Origin: an uncultured Methanoregula sp.
GTDB taxonomy: Archaea > Halobacteriota > Methanomicrobia > Methanomicrobiales > Methanospirillaceae
Direction: 5' to 3'
DNA length: 64,000 bases
Assembly (NCBI RefSeq): GCF_963678795.1
Contig: NZ_OY787452.1
Span: 248,001 to 312,000, forward strand
Of this stretch, positions 1-8,822 are shown one piece after another; positions within the stretch are counted from its first letter, which is position 1; every line of letters starts with the position of its first letter. The position numbers and the translations under genes were made by a program. The notes under the pieces are model-generated. The model ran no database searches, was not told the origin of the DNA, and was given only the letters and a program-made list of their open reading frames with translations.

Positions 1-115
1 GGCACGCGAGATCCTCTCCCTTACCGGAATCAAGCTTTCGGAGACCGGGGAGTATGGAAAGAATACCCGCTTTGAGATCGGGATTCCGGACACTTACTTC
101 CGTTATTCTAAGTAA
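1..115 (+). CDS. Sensor histidine kinase, C-terminal end only (partial)
   Basis: The window opens inside a coding region. Reading from base 2 gives 37 residues before a TAA stop at 113-115, including AREILSLTGIKL, TGEYGKNTRFEI and IPDTYFRY. This matches the last strand-helix-strand of the HATPase domain in the kinases further along the window, such as those ending near 22174 and 48466 (REIL.ITGI...GE.GKG.RFEI.IP). The phosphoacceptor and sensing parts lie upstream of the window. The lone receiver at 256 is a plausible partner, but that is inferred from position only. Confidence 0.8.
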   Translation, partial: AREILSLTGIKLSETGEYGKNTRFEIGIPDTYFRYSK

Positions 116-146
116 TGACCGTTGATAAACCGTCAGATTAAAAACG

Positions 147-163
147 TATGTATATATATACAT
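147..163 (+). promoter_or_regulatory. TATA-like promoter element upstream of the lone receiver
   Basis: An alternating TA tract (TATATATATACA, 151-162) lies between the end of the kinase fragment and the receiver gene. It fits an archaeal TATA box, though it would give the receiver a leader of roughly 70 bases, longer than is usual. Confidence 0.4.
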
Positions 164-255
164 TTCCGGTATACAAAATGATAATCAAAGGCAGATAATA
201 AAGCATTATTATCGTCGCCCTGAACAGATAACAGGCGGGAAACTCCGGTAATAAA

Positions 256-651
256 ATGATTCACATACTCCTTGTCGACGATGACAGAGATATCCTGGAT
301 ATCATGCGCCTTGATCTCGAGGATGTTCCGGCATTTGCCGTTGATACCTGCAGTGCATCTACCGAAGCGGTAGAACTGATCAGGCAGGGCAACTACGATG
401 TGATCATTGCCGACTGGCGTATGCCGGTGCTGAACGGGACGGAACTGATAAAAAAAATACGCAGCAATGGCTGCAAATCGCTGGTCATTCTTTACTCCGG
501 GCACAATGTCAGTTCCGACATCAGGACCGCCATCGACAGCGGGGCAGATTATTATCTTCACCGCGGCGGCGACCCTGAAACTGAATTTGCCCAGTTGCGG
601 GAGATGATTGGTAAGGCCGGGATTATCCGGGATGGAAAAAAACCTGATTGA
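256..651 (+). CDS. Stand-alone response-regulator receiver protein
   Basis: This 131-residue protein is a single CheY-like receiver domain with no output domain. It has the acidic cluster LLVDDD near the N terminus, the predicted phosphoacceptor Asp53 in IIADWRMP, and the conserved Ser near residue 81 in LYSGHN. The usual Lys near residue 103 appears replaced: the stretch reads YYLHRGGD where related receivers in this window read YLQKGGD, so the salt bridge would be made by Arg or His. It probably relays phosphate from a kinase, perhaps the one whose end precedes it. Confidence 0.9.
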   Translation: MIHILLVDDDRDILDIMRLDLEDVPAFAVDTCSASTEAVELIRQGNYDVIIADWRMPVLNGTELIKKIRSNGCKSLVILYSGHNVSSDIRTAIDSGADYYLHRGGDPETEFAQLREMIGKAGIIRDGKKPD

Positions 652-986
652 TTCCGGGAACGCGACAGGATAAACCTGCATCCGGGAAACCCCGTTGCGA
701 TAAGGGGAGCGGGTCAACGAAGAGCAGGGAAATTCTCCAGCGCTTGTCATAACGTCGGCGTGGATTATTACGATACCGGGATCGCCTGCCACCGGATGAA
801 ACGAGATCCCCTCCACCACTTTTCCGGCCGCGACACCTTTTCCGGGCCATTTCCCGCCACACCGCACAGACCCGGTTCCTGGCGGGAGAGAACAGACCGG
901 ACCTTTTCAAGATCTCCTCAAACCGGTAATCGATGTCATACTATCTTAAGCAACAAAAAACCAAAACCTGATCAGGTGTGATGCAG
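652..986. other. Gene-free stretch
   Basis: About 330 bases of GC-rich sequence between the receiver and the surface-protein gene. Short open frames exist on both strands, but none has a start with a ribosome-binding site or a recognisable motif. An AT-rich patch near 935-960 probably holds the promoter of the following gene. No RNA structure or repeat was recognised. Confidence 0.4.
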
Positions 987-1826
987 ATGGGTCGGACATA
1001 CGCTATCGGAAAGGCAGGAATTATTCTTCTCGGATTGTTATTCTGCGGGGGACTCGTGACCGGTGCAGCGGCGGCAGGCGGGATCCAGACCGCGATGGGG
1101 GACACCGTCACCCTTTCCGGTTATTCCTATGGCAGCCCGAACGCCTACCTGTTCCTGACCGGCCCCAATCTCCCGGCAAACGGTGTCGCGCTGGACAATA
1201 TCAACCGGCAGGCTGACCGGGGCGGTTTTACCATCGTGAGCGTGGACGGGAACAATCACTGGACCTACAAATGGAACACCGCAAACATCGGGGGGCGGCT
1301 CGATGCGGGTTCGTACATGATCTGGGTGGTAAACGGGCCCAATGATCGCTCCCGGCTGAACGAAGCGGAATACAGTACCATCCAGGTTACCATGGGAGTC
1401 CCGTCAATTTCCGTGGATACCCCCACGATCCCCGCTTCGCTCGAAGTCAATACGGAGCCCTATGGCGCCTCGGTTGTGCTCAATGGAAAATTTCTTGGCA
1501 TCACACCCCTGATGAAAAGCGATCTGACGCCCGGGACCTTTACCCTGTCCCTGACAAAACGCGGGTACGAGAATATCACTACCCCGGTGCGGCTGGAAGC
1601 CGGGATGGTTACCACGGTCGATGCCCCCCTCGCACCGCAGGCAGTTGCCCCGGTAGCGAATCTTTCTCCTTCCGGTACCCTGCAGACAGCCCCGGTCACC
1701 ACCGAAGAGACGTTACCGGCCACGCCGCCTGCCACGACTCCAAAGCGTGCAGCAGGACTGGTCCTGGTTCCTGTCAGCGCCCTTGGGATTGCAGTCATTC
1801 TCGGGATGCAGTGGCGAAAGCGCTGA
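987..1826 (+). CDS. Secreted PEGA-domain surface protein with C-terminal membrane anchor
   Basis: The ORF opens at GTG 978, but AGGTG at 974-978 is well placed only for ATG 987, giving 279 residues. An N-terminal hydrophobic signal segment (GIILLGLLFCGGLVTG) is followed by an extracellular beta-rich region of about 120 residues and then a PEGA domain (about residues 150-210: LEVNTEPYGASVVLNGK, GITPL, LTPGTFTLSL, KRGYE). A Pro/Thr/Ala-rich stalk and a final hydrophobic helix with a basic tail (MQWRKR) complete an envelope-anchored layout. PEGA domains are widespread in archaeal surface proteins. The ligand is unknown. Confidence 0.8.
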   Translation: MGRTYAIGKAGIILLGLLFCGGLVTGAAAAGGIQTAMGDTVTLSGYSYGSPNAYLFLTGPNLPANGVALDNINRQADRGGFTIVSVDGNNHWTYKWNTANIGGRLDAGSYMIWVVNGPNDRSRLNEAEYSTIQVTMGVPSISVDTPTIPASLEVNTEPYGASVVLNGKFLGITPLMKSDLTPGTFTLSLTKRGYENITTPVRLEAGMVTTVDAPLAPQAVAPVANLSPSGTLQTAPVTTEETLPATPPATTPKRAAGLVLVPVSALGIAVILGMQWRKR

Positions 1827-1934
1827 TCATCATCTAACGTCCGCGGGTACATTCCCGTGTACGGTCCGCAAACCCTGAACCATTCCCTGCAGATTAATAA
1901 CGAAAAACTGATTAATGGAATAATACGATCCCGC

Positions 1935-2144
1935 ATGACTGGAACACTGTTTGAGATCCTGATGGTCATTGCACTCGGTACATTTGGAGGAGCCTGTTTT
2001 GGCCTCCTTATCGGTTACGTTGCCCGGCTGCAGAACCCTGAATGGTTCCTGATGAGCCGACGGGAGAAATACCTCAACTGCACGCTCGTGCTGGTATGTT
2101 CAGCGCTCTGTATCGCAGAACTGGCATGGTATGTTCTGGGATAG
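1935..2144 (+). CDS. Small two-helix membrane protein, unknown function
   Basis: The 95-codon frame from 1857 most likely starts at ATG 1935, because upstream codons run through an AT-rich promoter-like stretch. The resulting 69-residue protein has two hydrophobic segments (about residues 5-28 and 45-66) separated by a basic loop containing MSRREKY. It stands alone between the surface protein and the HPr-kinase-like gene. No family was recognised. Length, hydrophobicity and lack of a competing frame support coding. Confidence 0.55.
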   Translation: MTGTLFEILMVIALGTFGGACFGLLIGYVARLQNPEWFLMSRREKYLNCTLVLVCSALCIAELAWYVLG

Positions 2145-2312
2145 TTCAAAAAAACCGGGCTTTCGTGAAGTGCCACTTATTTTTCCGATCATTTTCCGGA
2201 TTCACCGGCGGACAGCCGGTCAGCACCGGGGCATCCTGCGGGAAATGAATAGATTAATCGGGAACGGGATGAATACAACTCATCAGCCCCCCTTTCATGG
2301 CGGTTATTTACC

Positions 2313-3260
2313 ATGACCTATACCATATGCCTGATATCCCCGGAAGAGAAGGACCGGTTAACACAATGCTGTATGCCACGCGTCCGGTTCGAGATCAAGT
2401 CGGATATTTACGGGTGCTGTATCAAGCTCCTCTCGGATAACCATACCCTGAAGGATACCTGGCAGGAGAATTTTTACGCAATGTCCGAGGGCATCCGTTC
2501 CCACGGGCGGTTATTCGTGTTCAGCGACCCGTTGTATCCCGAAAATTCTCTCCTGCTGGATCCCTATTCAAAGACCGCGTTCCTCTTCAATTTCAGTTAC
2601 TATGGCTGGATAAAATCCATTGCCCTTGGCCTTACCGGTGATATCCTCGAGGATGAACACGGGATCTCTTCCATTCACGGGGCCTGCGTGGATATCGGGG
2701 GCCGGGGACTCTGTATCGTCGGAACTTCCGGGGCCGGAAAGACCACCCAGACCTACGGGCTCCTCAATAACCCGTACAGCCGCGTCATTTCCGACGACTG
2801 GTTCTTCTCCCGGGTATACGGCCCGGATATTCTTGCCTACGGCTCCGAGAAGAATTTCTACATCCGTGAAGACCTTGCCGGCATCTGGAAAGAGTTTGAC
2901 GGACTTGTCGGAAAGGACGAGTATGATGCTGACGGGAGGGCTGTTGCCAACCTCCGGTGGGTTGTCGGTAAAGGGAGGCAGCTCCCATTTACCACGCTGA
3001 AAACGCTCATCATCCTGAAGCGGGATCCTGCCGATCCCTGCACCAGCCGGAATCTCGATCCGGAAGAAGGACTTGTGCTGTTTACAAAAAACCGGTACTT
3101 CAACCCTCACCTTCTCGTGGATAACCAGAGGAAGAGCAATATCCGGAAGAGATGCATCACCGACCTGCTGGAGCGGACATGCGCATATCTCGTCAATACC
3201 ACCGGAACCCCGCGGGAGACGCAGAGCCTGATCCGGTCACTGGTGGGATTGCAGGAATAA
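2313..3260 (+). CDS. HPr-kinase/PEPCK-like P-loop ATPase
   Basis: This 315-residue protein has a Walker A loop, GTSGAGKTT, at about residues 137-145, followed by an ISDDW segment near 158 that fits the acidic Walker B-like site of HPr kinase/phosphorylase and PEP-carboxykinase-fold enzymes. The region just before the loop (SSIHGACVDIGGRGLCIVG) is also typical. No PTS phosphocarrier is visible, so the natural substrate is not HPr from anything seen here. Archaeal relatives are often labelled only as aldolase or HprK-like. The gene is monocistronic and converges on the ABC ATPase, with A- and T-rich ends between them. Confidence 0.65.
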   Translation: MTYTICLISPEEKDRLTQCCMPRVRFEIKSDIYGCCIKLLSDNHTLKDTWQENFYAMSEGIRSHGRLFVFSDPLYPENSLLLDPYSKTAFLFNFSYYGWIKSIALGLTGDILEDEHGISSIHGACVDIGGRGLCIVGTSGAGKTTQTYGLLNNPYSRVISDDWFFSRVYGPDILAYGSEKNFYIREDLAGIWKEFDGLVGKDEYDADGRAVANLRWVVGKGRQLPFTTLKTLIILKRDPADPCTSRNLDPEEGLVLFTKNRYFNPHLLVDNQRKSNIRKRCITDLLERTCAYLVNTTGTPRETQSLIRSLVGLQE

Positions 3261-3360
3261 TGTTCCCGGTTTAAAAAAAAGACCAGGTAATTCCCCTGCC
3301 ACGGGGTATTGTTGAAAAAACCTGGCCGGGGATATGTTTTTACTCAAAAAAGCCGTCTTT

Positions 3361-4194
3361 TCAGTAGCCTGCCGCGTAATAATACCCGCCTGACTCGATA
3401 ACCTCGAGCGGCACATCGAAGAGGTCGCCGATGATTGTTCCTGTCAGCATGGCGGTTTTGTTACCATCGTTCACGATCCTGCCCTCCTTCATCAGGATCA
3501 CCCGGGAAATTTCCGGTATGATATCGTGAAGATTGTGGGTAATGAGGACGATACCTGTTCCCGACCGGGCGATCTTCTGCAGGATCCTGCGGAATGCGTG
3601 GAGGGAATGCAGGTCGAGGCTGTTGGTGGGTTCGTCAAGGATGAGGGTCTTTGGATCATGCACGAGAGCCCTTCCGATCAGGAACCGGCGGGCCTCACCG
3701 GAGGACATCTCGTTCATCAGCCGGTGCTCAAGGTGTCCTATCTCCAGGAATGCGCAGATCTCATCGGCTTTCGTTTCCATTGCAGGAGTGATCCGGTGGT
3801 TGAAAAGTCCCACGCTCGAGAAGAAGCCGGATAGGATCACTTCCCTGCCACTCATCCCGCGATGGAACGTGTACTGGAGATCATTTGAGACGATGCCAAT
3901 CGTGGACCGCAGCTCAAAAACATCCCAGACATCCCTTCCCCGGATCCGGAATATCATCGGTTCATCGGGGATCACGGGGTACAACTCCCGGGTTACCGCC
4001 CTGACAAACGAGGATTTCCCGGCCCCGTTGGGCCCGAGAACTGCAATATTCTCGCCTTCGTGGATAACGACGGAGATACGGTCGAGGGCACGGGTGTTGT
4101 TCCGGAACACCGTGATGTTCTCGAATTCTATCAGGGGGATCGCTTGGAGTTCAGGATTCGGTTTCATCATCAGGATTCCGGGATACTTGTTCAT
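3361..4194 (-). CDS. ABC transporter ATP-binding protein (stand-alone, ModF/FecE-like)
   Basis: A single nucleotide-binding domain of 277 residues. Walker A is GPNGAGKS at 54-61, the signature motif is the degenerate MSSGEARR, Walker B is TLILDEPTNSLD and the switch histidine sits in VLITHN. No permease or binding protein lies next to it, so it may pair with a remote membrane subunit or act without transport, as ModF-type proteins do. ATG codons at 4170 and 4167 are alternative starts, because the first ten residues precede the conserved beta-strand. It ends in GGYYYAAGY, an unusual aromatic tail. Confidence 0.85.
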   Translation of the reverse strand: MNKYPGILMMKPNPELQAIPLIEFENITVFRNNTRALDRISVVIHEGENIAVLGPNGAGKSSFVRAVTRELYPVIPDEPMIFRIRGRDVWDVFELRSTIGIVSNDLQYTFHRGMSGREVILSGFFSSVGLFNHRITPAMETKADEICAFLEIGHLEHRLMNEMSSGEARRFLIGRALVHDPKTLILDEPTNSLDLHSLHAFRRILQKIARSGTGIVLITHNLHDIIPEISRVILMKEGRIVNDGNKTAMLTGTIIGDLFDVPLEVIESGGYYYAAGY

Positions 4195-4399
4195 GCACGC
4201 GGGTTATTGGAGCGTCACGTACTATAATGATGGCAACCCTTTTTTTGTTTCCGGAGGAATTTTGTAAAAAAAGGGCGTTCTAAAATAACAAGAGATTTCA
4301 TCGCTGCCCGAAGCGGTGGTAAAAAGGCCCCGCTCCCACACAATCGTGGCATCCTCAGGATAGAGATCCTCATGCGGTTGGAAAAAACATTGAGACGAT

Positions 4400-4456
4400 G
4401 GGGGTCGGGAGATGCTCCCCCGGGTTGCCTCCCCCTGTGGGGGAGAGAGGGGTCAC
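4400..4456 (-). repeat. Dispersed hairpin-forming repeat, copy 1
   Basis: Read on the minus strand, this GC-rich segment contains GGGGGAGGCAACCCGGGGG and flanking CCCCTCTCTCCC, and it is repeated in the other orientation at 32549-32604. Both copies are followed by GACCCCC and then a T-run. Its internal arms CTCCCC and GGGGAG can form a hairpin, like a REP-type element. Both copies lie outside genes. Confidence 0.55.
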
Positions 4457-4589
4457 CATCCCAGGCCAGTAAAAAAAACCCAAATCAGGATTCCCTATGA
4501 AAATCAGCGATTTCGTTAATATCCGAACGTGACCTTCCCGTTATTGCGATGACCTGTGCCGCCCCCGAATGGACGCTCCCGCGGCGCTT

Positions 4590-4624
4590 CAATTACCTGC
4601 TGATGTTAAAAAAACAGGTAATTG
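4590..4624. repeat. Perfect 10-base inverted repeat
   Basis: CAATTACCTG at 4590-4599 pairs exactly with CAGGTAATTG at 4615-4624 around a 15-base A-rich loop. It could be an operator or an RNA hairpin. No adjacent gene explains it. Confidence 0.5.
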
Positions 4625-4814
4625 CCCCGCTGTGCCTCGTAGAGGCCCTGACGCGGGGAACCCTCGCAAATACCCACCTCTTTTTTTCCATTTTTTTTAT
4701 CATTTCTGTGTGAACGCGTACCTCGAACCGATCAGGATTCCAATAAAAGGCCAAAAAGACAATGACACAGATTGAACCGGAACCGATGAAAGTTAACTGA
4801 TGTCTCCCCGAAAC

Positions 4815-6554
4815 CTACAACAGGCTCACGGTCACCACGAACCGGGACATTCCATTCTCCTGCGCAAACGCAAGAGTCCCCCCGGCCCGCTTACAGAGCC
4901 CCTCAAGGAAGTTCCAGGTCTTCTTCTTCTCCGGGACAGACTCCCCTGCACAATCCCCGGAAATGGTGATGAATGCCTCATATTTTTCCCGTTCCGTACT
5001 GATGATGATCCGGCGGGATCCGGTTCCGACAAGTTCTTCAAGGATATAGGTCAGGAGATCCGAGAAATGATCGCTGTCAACAACTGCGGGTATCGGGTGC
5101 TTGCCGGGCTTAAGGGTGAGATCGATCTCCTCGAGGAGGGGGCGGGCCCCGGCACGGGCAAGCAGCATCTGCACAAATGCTGCATCATCATCGGCCGAAT
5201 CGAGCATATCATCGTCGGAGCACGCGGGTACTGACAGGCCGGTGACAAGGGCTTTTACCAGTCCTGCGATATCGCATTCGGAGAGCTCGCCCGGGGGACA
5301 GAACCCGCGCAGCATCGTGGTATAATCCGACAGGAGTCGGCCGGCCCGCTGGACCATCGTCGGATCAATGAGATGGGCGAGTTCATCCTTTTTGAATGCC
5401 CGGTCCAGCTTGGCGATCACCTGGCCGGCTTTGAGCGCCAGGTATATGGATACATTCTTCTGATTGTGGTGCTCATCGGCAAAGTCCTTGAAGGCTTCAA
5501 GGAGTTCATCGACAGCATCGCCATTAAACTGGGAATGCAACCGTTCTGCAATCTCGGGCTCTCCCAGCTCGTCCATCACGTACGAGAGGTAATAGAGGCG
5601 TCCGGCCATGATCGTGAAGATCTCGTTCACCTCGTCCATGCAGTCCTCGGCAAACGCTGCCGTCTCCTGAGCCCGTTCATCGTTCAGTTCGGCAATGTTC
5701 GAGAGGGCAAGTGCATCATTCCTGACAAGAGTGAGCATCCGTGCGGCATCCGCTGCCAGGATAACACGGCCGTGGCCGGGACAGAGCATGTGGATCCCAC
5801 CGCCGGAAATGATGCCATTAATCACGAGCAGGGAATGGATAAGCGCTTCCTGGGACCACCCGCACAACCCGGCGATTCCGGGATTTGCTGCAAACAGGAT
5901 ATCCCCCACAAACAGCAGTTCCCCGATCCGGATACAGATGCTGTCCGGGCTGTGTCCCGGAGTATGGTAGATTTCAAGGCCGGGCCCCGGCCCGAATGAG
6001 ATCCGCTCGCGGACAAGCCCCCCGTCCAGATCAGCGCCGATCCGGTCCTGGGTTACGGTCACTTCCGCGCCGTTCGCGAACGCAAGGGATACGGGAATGC
6101 CAGGAGACCCTGCCCGCTCCTTTGTCAGGAGACGGAAGCCCGTCTTCATGGACACCGGGGAGATCCCGAGCAGGTTTGCCTGTGTCAGTTTCCCGTCGCC
6201 CTGTTCAAGTGCCTCAGCCCCGATTTCCTGGACTGCAAAAACCACGCTTTCATGGTACGCAAAGGCCGGGAGGTGCTGGGCGCCGATGAAGTGATCGATA
6301 TGGGCGTGGGTGAGGAAGACAAAGACCGGGCGGTCATTTTCGAGGCGGCATGCCTCAATGACCCTCATGAGCTGTTCTGCCTGGTCGGTGAGTCCGCCGG
6401 GATCGATGAGCAGGATCGCATCCGGAGTCTGGATGATATAAGAGTTGGAGGATATGGTATCGATCTTCCGGATCAGCGGGAAGATGGTAGCACCGGCTGC
6501 CCCCGCAACCGGTTGCCACTGCTGGGAGATGAGCTGGTCACTACCAGCCGGCAA
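4815..6554 (-). CDS. Metallo-beta-lactamase-fold protein fused to a kinase-like C-terminal module
   Basis: Residues 1-270 form an MBL-fold hydrolase with a full metal site: THAHIDH (His83, His85, Asp87, His88), His201 in TPGHSPDS, Asp218 in LFVGD and His261 in CPGHG. Residues 275-430 are helical and resemble a dimerisation/linker domain. Residues 480-579 resemble a degenerate HATPase fold: an N-box-like LLTYILEELVGTGS is present, but clear glycine boxes are missing. The gene overlaps the STAS gene at 6541 by 14 bases, so the two are cotranscribed. The arrangement suggests a signalling or sensor role, possibly binding a diiron or other ligand in the MBL domain. Enzymatic substrate unknown. Confidence 0.75.
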   Translation of the reverse strand: MPAGSDQLISQQWQPVAGAAGATIFPLIRKIDTISSNSYIIQTPDAILLIDPGGLTDQAEQLMRVIEACRLENDRPVFVFLTHAHIDHFIGAQHLPAFAYHESVVFAVQEIGAEALEQGDGKLTQANLLGISPVSMKTGFRLLTKERAGSPGIPVSLAFANGAEVTVTQDRIGADLDGGLVRERISFGPGPGLEIYHTPGHSPDSICIRIGELLFVGDILFAANPGIAGLCGWSQEALIHSLLVINGIISGGGIHMLCPGHGRVILAADAARMLTLVRNDALALSNIAELNDERAQETAAFAEDCMDEVNEIFTIMAGRLYYLSYVMDELGEPEIAERLHSQFNGDAVDELLEAFKDFADEHHNQKNVSIYLALKAGQVIAKLDRAFKKDELAHLIDPTMVQRAGRLLSDYTTMLRGFCPPGELSECDIAGLVKALVTGLSVPACSDDDMLDSADDDAAFVQMLLARAGARPLLEEIDLTLKPGKHPIPAVVDSDHFSDLLTYILEELVGTGSRRIIISTEREKYEAFITISGDCAGESVPEKKKTWNFLEGLCKRAGGTLAFAQENGMSRFVVTVSLL

Positions 6555-6873
6555 GGGCCTCTCCCTCAGAAGGATAGATGGAGAAGATCGAGGTAAATCC
6601 GGCTAGTTTCAGGATCTTCAGAACTTCCGGGTTCAGGTTGGAGAGCCCGAACCGGTCATCCGGGTTCTTGAGTTTCTTTGCAGCGGCAAGAAGCACCCGC
6701 AGGCCGCCGCTGCTGATATAATTGACTCCGGAAAAATTCAATAGAATCTTCCGGTGCCCGAGATCGATCTCCCTGTTAATCGCCTGTTCAAGCGCCGGGG
6801 CCGTTGCGGTATCAACCCTGCCGGACACAGAAAGGACGGTACCTTTTTCTTGCGTTGCTGATGAAATATCCAC
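6541..6873 (-). CDS. STAS-domain anti-anti-sigma-factor-like protein
   Basis: This 110-residue protein is a single STAS domain of SpoIIAA/RsbV type, with VSGRVDTATAPALE at the N terminus and the phosphorylatable serine region NYISSGGLRVLL in the middle. In bacteria such proteins switch partners when a serine kinase phosphorylates them and a PP2C phosphatase removes the phosphate. Both enzyme types are encoded divergently at 7025 and 8397. Archaea have no sigma factors, so the controlled target must differ. The next gene, the MBL fusion, starts inside its end. Confidence 0.9.
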   Translation of the reverse strand: MDISSATQEKGTVLSVSGRVDTATAPALEQAINREIDLGHRKILLNFSGVNYISSGGLRVLLAAAKKLKNPDDRFGLSNLNPEVLKILKLAGFTSIFSIYPSEGEALAGW

Positions 6874-7024
6874 GCTTATTCCCCTGTGATTTTATCTGAT
6901 GATATTCTTGCTTTGAATGTCGGCGTTAAAAAAGATAATGCTATCCATGTGCGCTTCATGGAACCGGTGGAACAACGTGGAGACTATTAAGATAATTGGT
7001 GAATAATGCGTTATAGAAGTCTTC

Positions 7025-8392
7025 ATGGCAACCGAGATCCTTTCATCGTTACTCGTCCTCCTCCAGCTCATCTGTGTCATTGTCGTAGTTGCGTACCTGG
7101 TTTCACGGAGACAATTTTTCAATGACGTTCTTGACGGTCACCCTGCCATCAAAATCCAGGTCCTCCTTATCCTGGTGTTTGGTGCCCTCTCTGTCTACGG
7201 GACCGTTGCGGGCGTGGAATTCATGGGAGCGTTCATCAACGTGCGTGACCTTGGCCCCATGGTTGCCGGTCTTATCGGGGGCCCGGTTGTCGGAGTCGGG
7301 GCGGGGCTCATCGGCGCTGCATACCGCATGAGCCTCGGGGGGTTCACCGTTTATGCCTGTTCGCTTGCAACGCTTCTCGCGGGACTCTTCGGCGGCCTGA
7401 TCTGGCTTTTCAACAAGCGGAAATTTATCGGGTTAACCGGTGCCGTTATCTTTGCCGTGGCGATGGAAGCGCTCCACATGATCCTTGTCCTCCTCATGTG
7501 CCAGCCGTTCGAACAGGCCCTCGAGCTCGTAGAGACCATCGCAATCCCGATGATCCTTGCCAATGCCGCAGGAATGTTCGTTTTTGCACTCATCATCCAG
7601 AACATCCAGAACGAGCGGAAGATGCTGGCCGAGCGCGACGATCTGGTGCGGGAGATGGAGCGCAAGAACACCGAGCTTGCAATCGCCGCCGAAATCCAGC
7701 AGAGTTTCCTCCCGGACAAGATCACGCAGATCGAAGGGTTTGATATCGCCGCAATGAGTGTGATGGCAAAGGAAGTGGGGGGAGACTTTTTCGATCTGAT
7801 CCCGCTTTCGGGCAGGCGACTGGGCATCATGATTGCAGATGTCTCCGGCAAAGGAATTCCGGCCGCCCTCTTCATGGCCCTTTCAAGGATCGTTGTCCGG
7901 GTCAATGCCACCTGGTACAATGCCCACCCTGCCGGGGCAATCCGCGATTCGAACACCATCATCACCGAGGATTCGAGGCAGGGGATGTTTGTCACGCTCT
8001 TTTACGGGATTCTCGATTCTGAAAAGCGAATCCTGACCTATGTCAATGCCGGGCACAATCCCCCGGTTATCCACCGGGCTGCCGGCGGGACATTCGAGGA
8101 ACTCCCGGCAACCGGGATCGCCATCGGGGCAACGCTCGATGCCACGTACACGGCAGAGACCGTCCCGCTGGCACCGGGCGACGTGATGGTGATGTATACC
8201 GACGGGATCACGGAAGCGGAGAATGCCCGACAGGACATGTTTGGCGAGGACCGGTTCCGCGAAGTCATAGCCAGGTCCTCCGGGCTTACGGCAGATGAGA
8301 TAACGAAGCAGATTCTGAGTGAAGTCAGGAATTTCTGCGGGAACCAGCCCCAGTCTGATGACATCACCCTGATGGTTATAAAGGCACGGTGA
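7025..8392 (+). CDS. Membrane-bound SpoIIE/RsbU-type serine phosphatase with 5TM sensor
   Basis: About residues 1-200 are hydrophobic and match the 5TMR sensor module of LytS-type proteins (RDLGPMVAGLIGGPVVG, GAAYRMSLGG). A short coiled coil (ERDDLVREMERKN) leads into a PP2C SpoIIE domain from about 230. Metal-binding acidic residues are visible in GGDFFDL, IADVSGKGIPAALFMA, MYTDGITEA and QSDDITLMV. It should dephosphorylate STAS proteins in response to a membrane or extracellular signal. The RsbW-like kinase gene starts four bases after its stop, so the two form an operon. Confidence 0.9.
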   Translation: MATEILSSLLVLLQLICVIVVVAYLVSRRQFFNDVLDGHPAIKIQVLLILVFGALSVYGTVAGVEFMGAFINVRDLGPMVAGLIGGPVVGVGAGLIGAAYRMSLGGFTVYACSLATLLAGLFGGLIWLFNKRKFIGLTGAVIFAVAMEALHMILVLLMCQPFEQALELVETIAIPMILANAAGMFVFALIIQNIQNERKMLAERDDLVREMERKNTELAIAAEIQQSFLPDKITQIEGFDIAAMSVMAKEVGGDFFDLIPLSGRRLGIMIADVSGKGIPAALFMALSRIVVRVNATWYNAHPAGAIRDSNTIITEDSRQGMFVTLFYGILDSEKRILTYVNAGHNPPVIHRAAGGTFEELPATGIAIGATLDATYTAETVPLAPGDVMVMYTDGITEAENARQDMFGEDRFREVIARSSGLTADEITKQILSEVRNFCGNQPQSDDITLMVIKAR

Positions 8393-8396
8393 CACC

Positions 8397-8819
8397 ATGA
8401 GCAGTTCGTTTGTCCTCACGATCAAACCGGATCTGAACGAGATCCCTGCGATCTCGATCGCGCTCGATAGTGTGATGAAAAACCATTCCTTTGTCGAGGA
8501 GGAGATTCTCGATACACAACTCGCTGTCGAAGAAGCGATAACAAACGTGATCGTGCACGGGTACGAAGGTCGTGACGGCGAGATCGTTATCCGGTGTCGT
8601 GCAACAAAAGGGATCGTTGAGATCGAGATCGAGGATATGGCAATACCGTTTGATCCGCTCACGCTTCCCGAGCCGGACCTGACCGGCAGTGTAGATGACC
8701 GGCAGATCGGGGGCCTTGGGATCTTCCTGATCCGGCGGGTTATGGACGAGATCGTCTACCGGTATGAGAATAACAAAAATATCCTTGTTCTCGTCAAACG
8801 TAAAAAAGCGGATAGCTGA
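8397..8819 (+). CDS. RsbW-like anti-sigma-factor serine kinase (HATPase)
   Basis: This 140-residue GHKL ATPase has the N-box LAVEEAITNVIVHGYEG, the D-box EIEDMAIPFDP and the glycine box GGLGIFLIRRVMD. The domain fills the protein, as in RsbW/SpoIIAB. It would phosphorylate STAS partners such as those at 6541 and 8823 and oppose the phosphatase encoded directly upstream. No histidine phosphoacceptor domain is present. It converges with the STAS-fusion gene, whose stop lies three bases away on the other strand. Confidence 0.88.
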   Translation: MSSSFVLTIKPDLNEIPAISIALDSVMKNHSFVEEEILDTQLAVEEAITNVIVHGYEGRDGEIVIRCRATKGIVEIEIEDMAIPFDPLTLPEPDLTGSVDDRQIGGLGIFLIRRVMDEIVYRYENNKNILVLVKRKKADS

Positions 8820-8822
8820 AGA

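Larger units (their letters stand above)
4195..4814. other. Long gene-free stretch with hairpins and one dispersed repeat
   Basis: About 620 bases between two genes transcribed leftward. It holds a repeat shared with 32549-32604, a perfect 10-base inverted repeat, and poly-T runs at 4680-4710. A 68-codon frame at 4569-4775 has no ribosome-binding site or motif and is not called. No tRNA or recognisable RNA family was found. Confidence 0.4.

Noticed and set aside
133..867. 244-codon minus-strand frame
   Set aside because: Antisense to the receiver gene; no motif or start signal.
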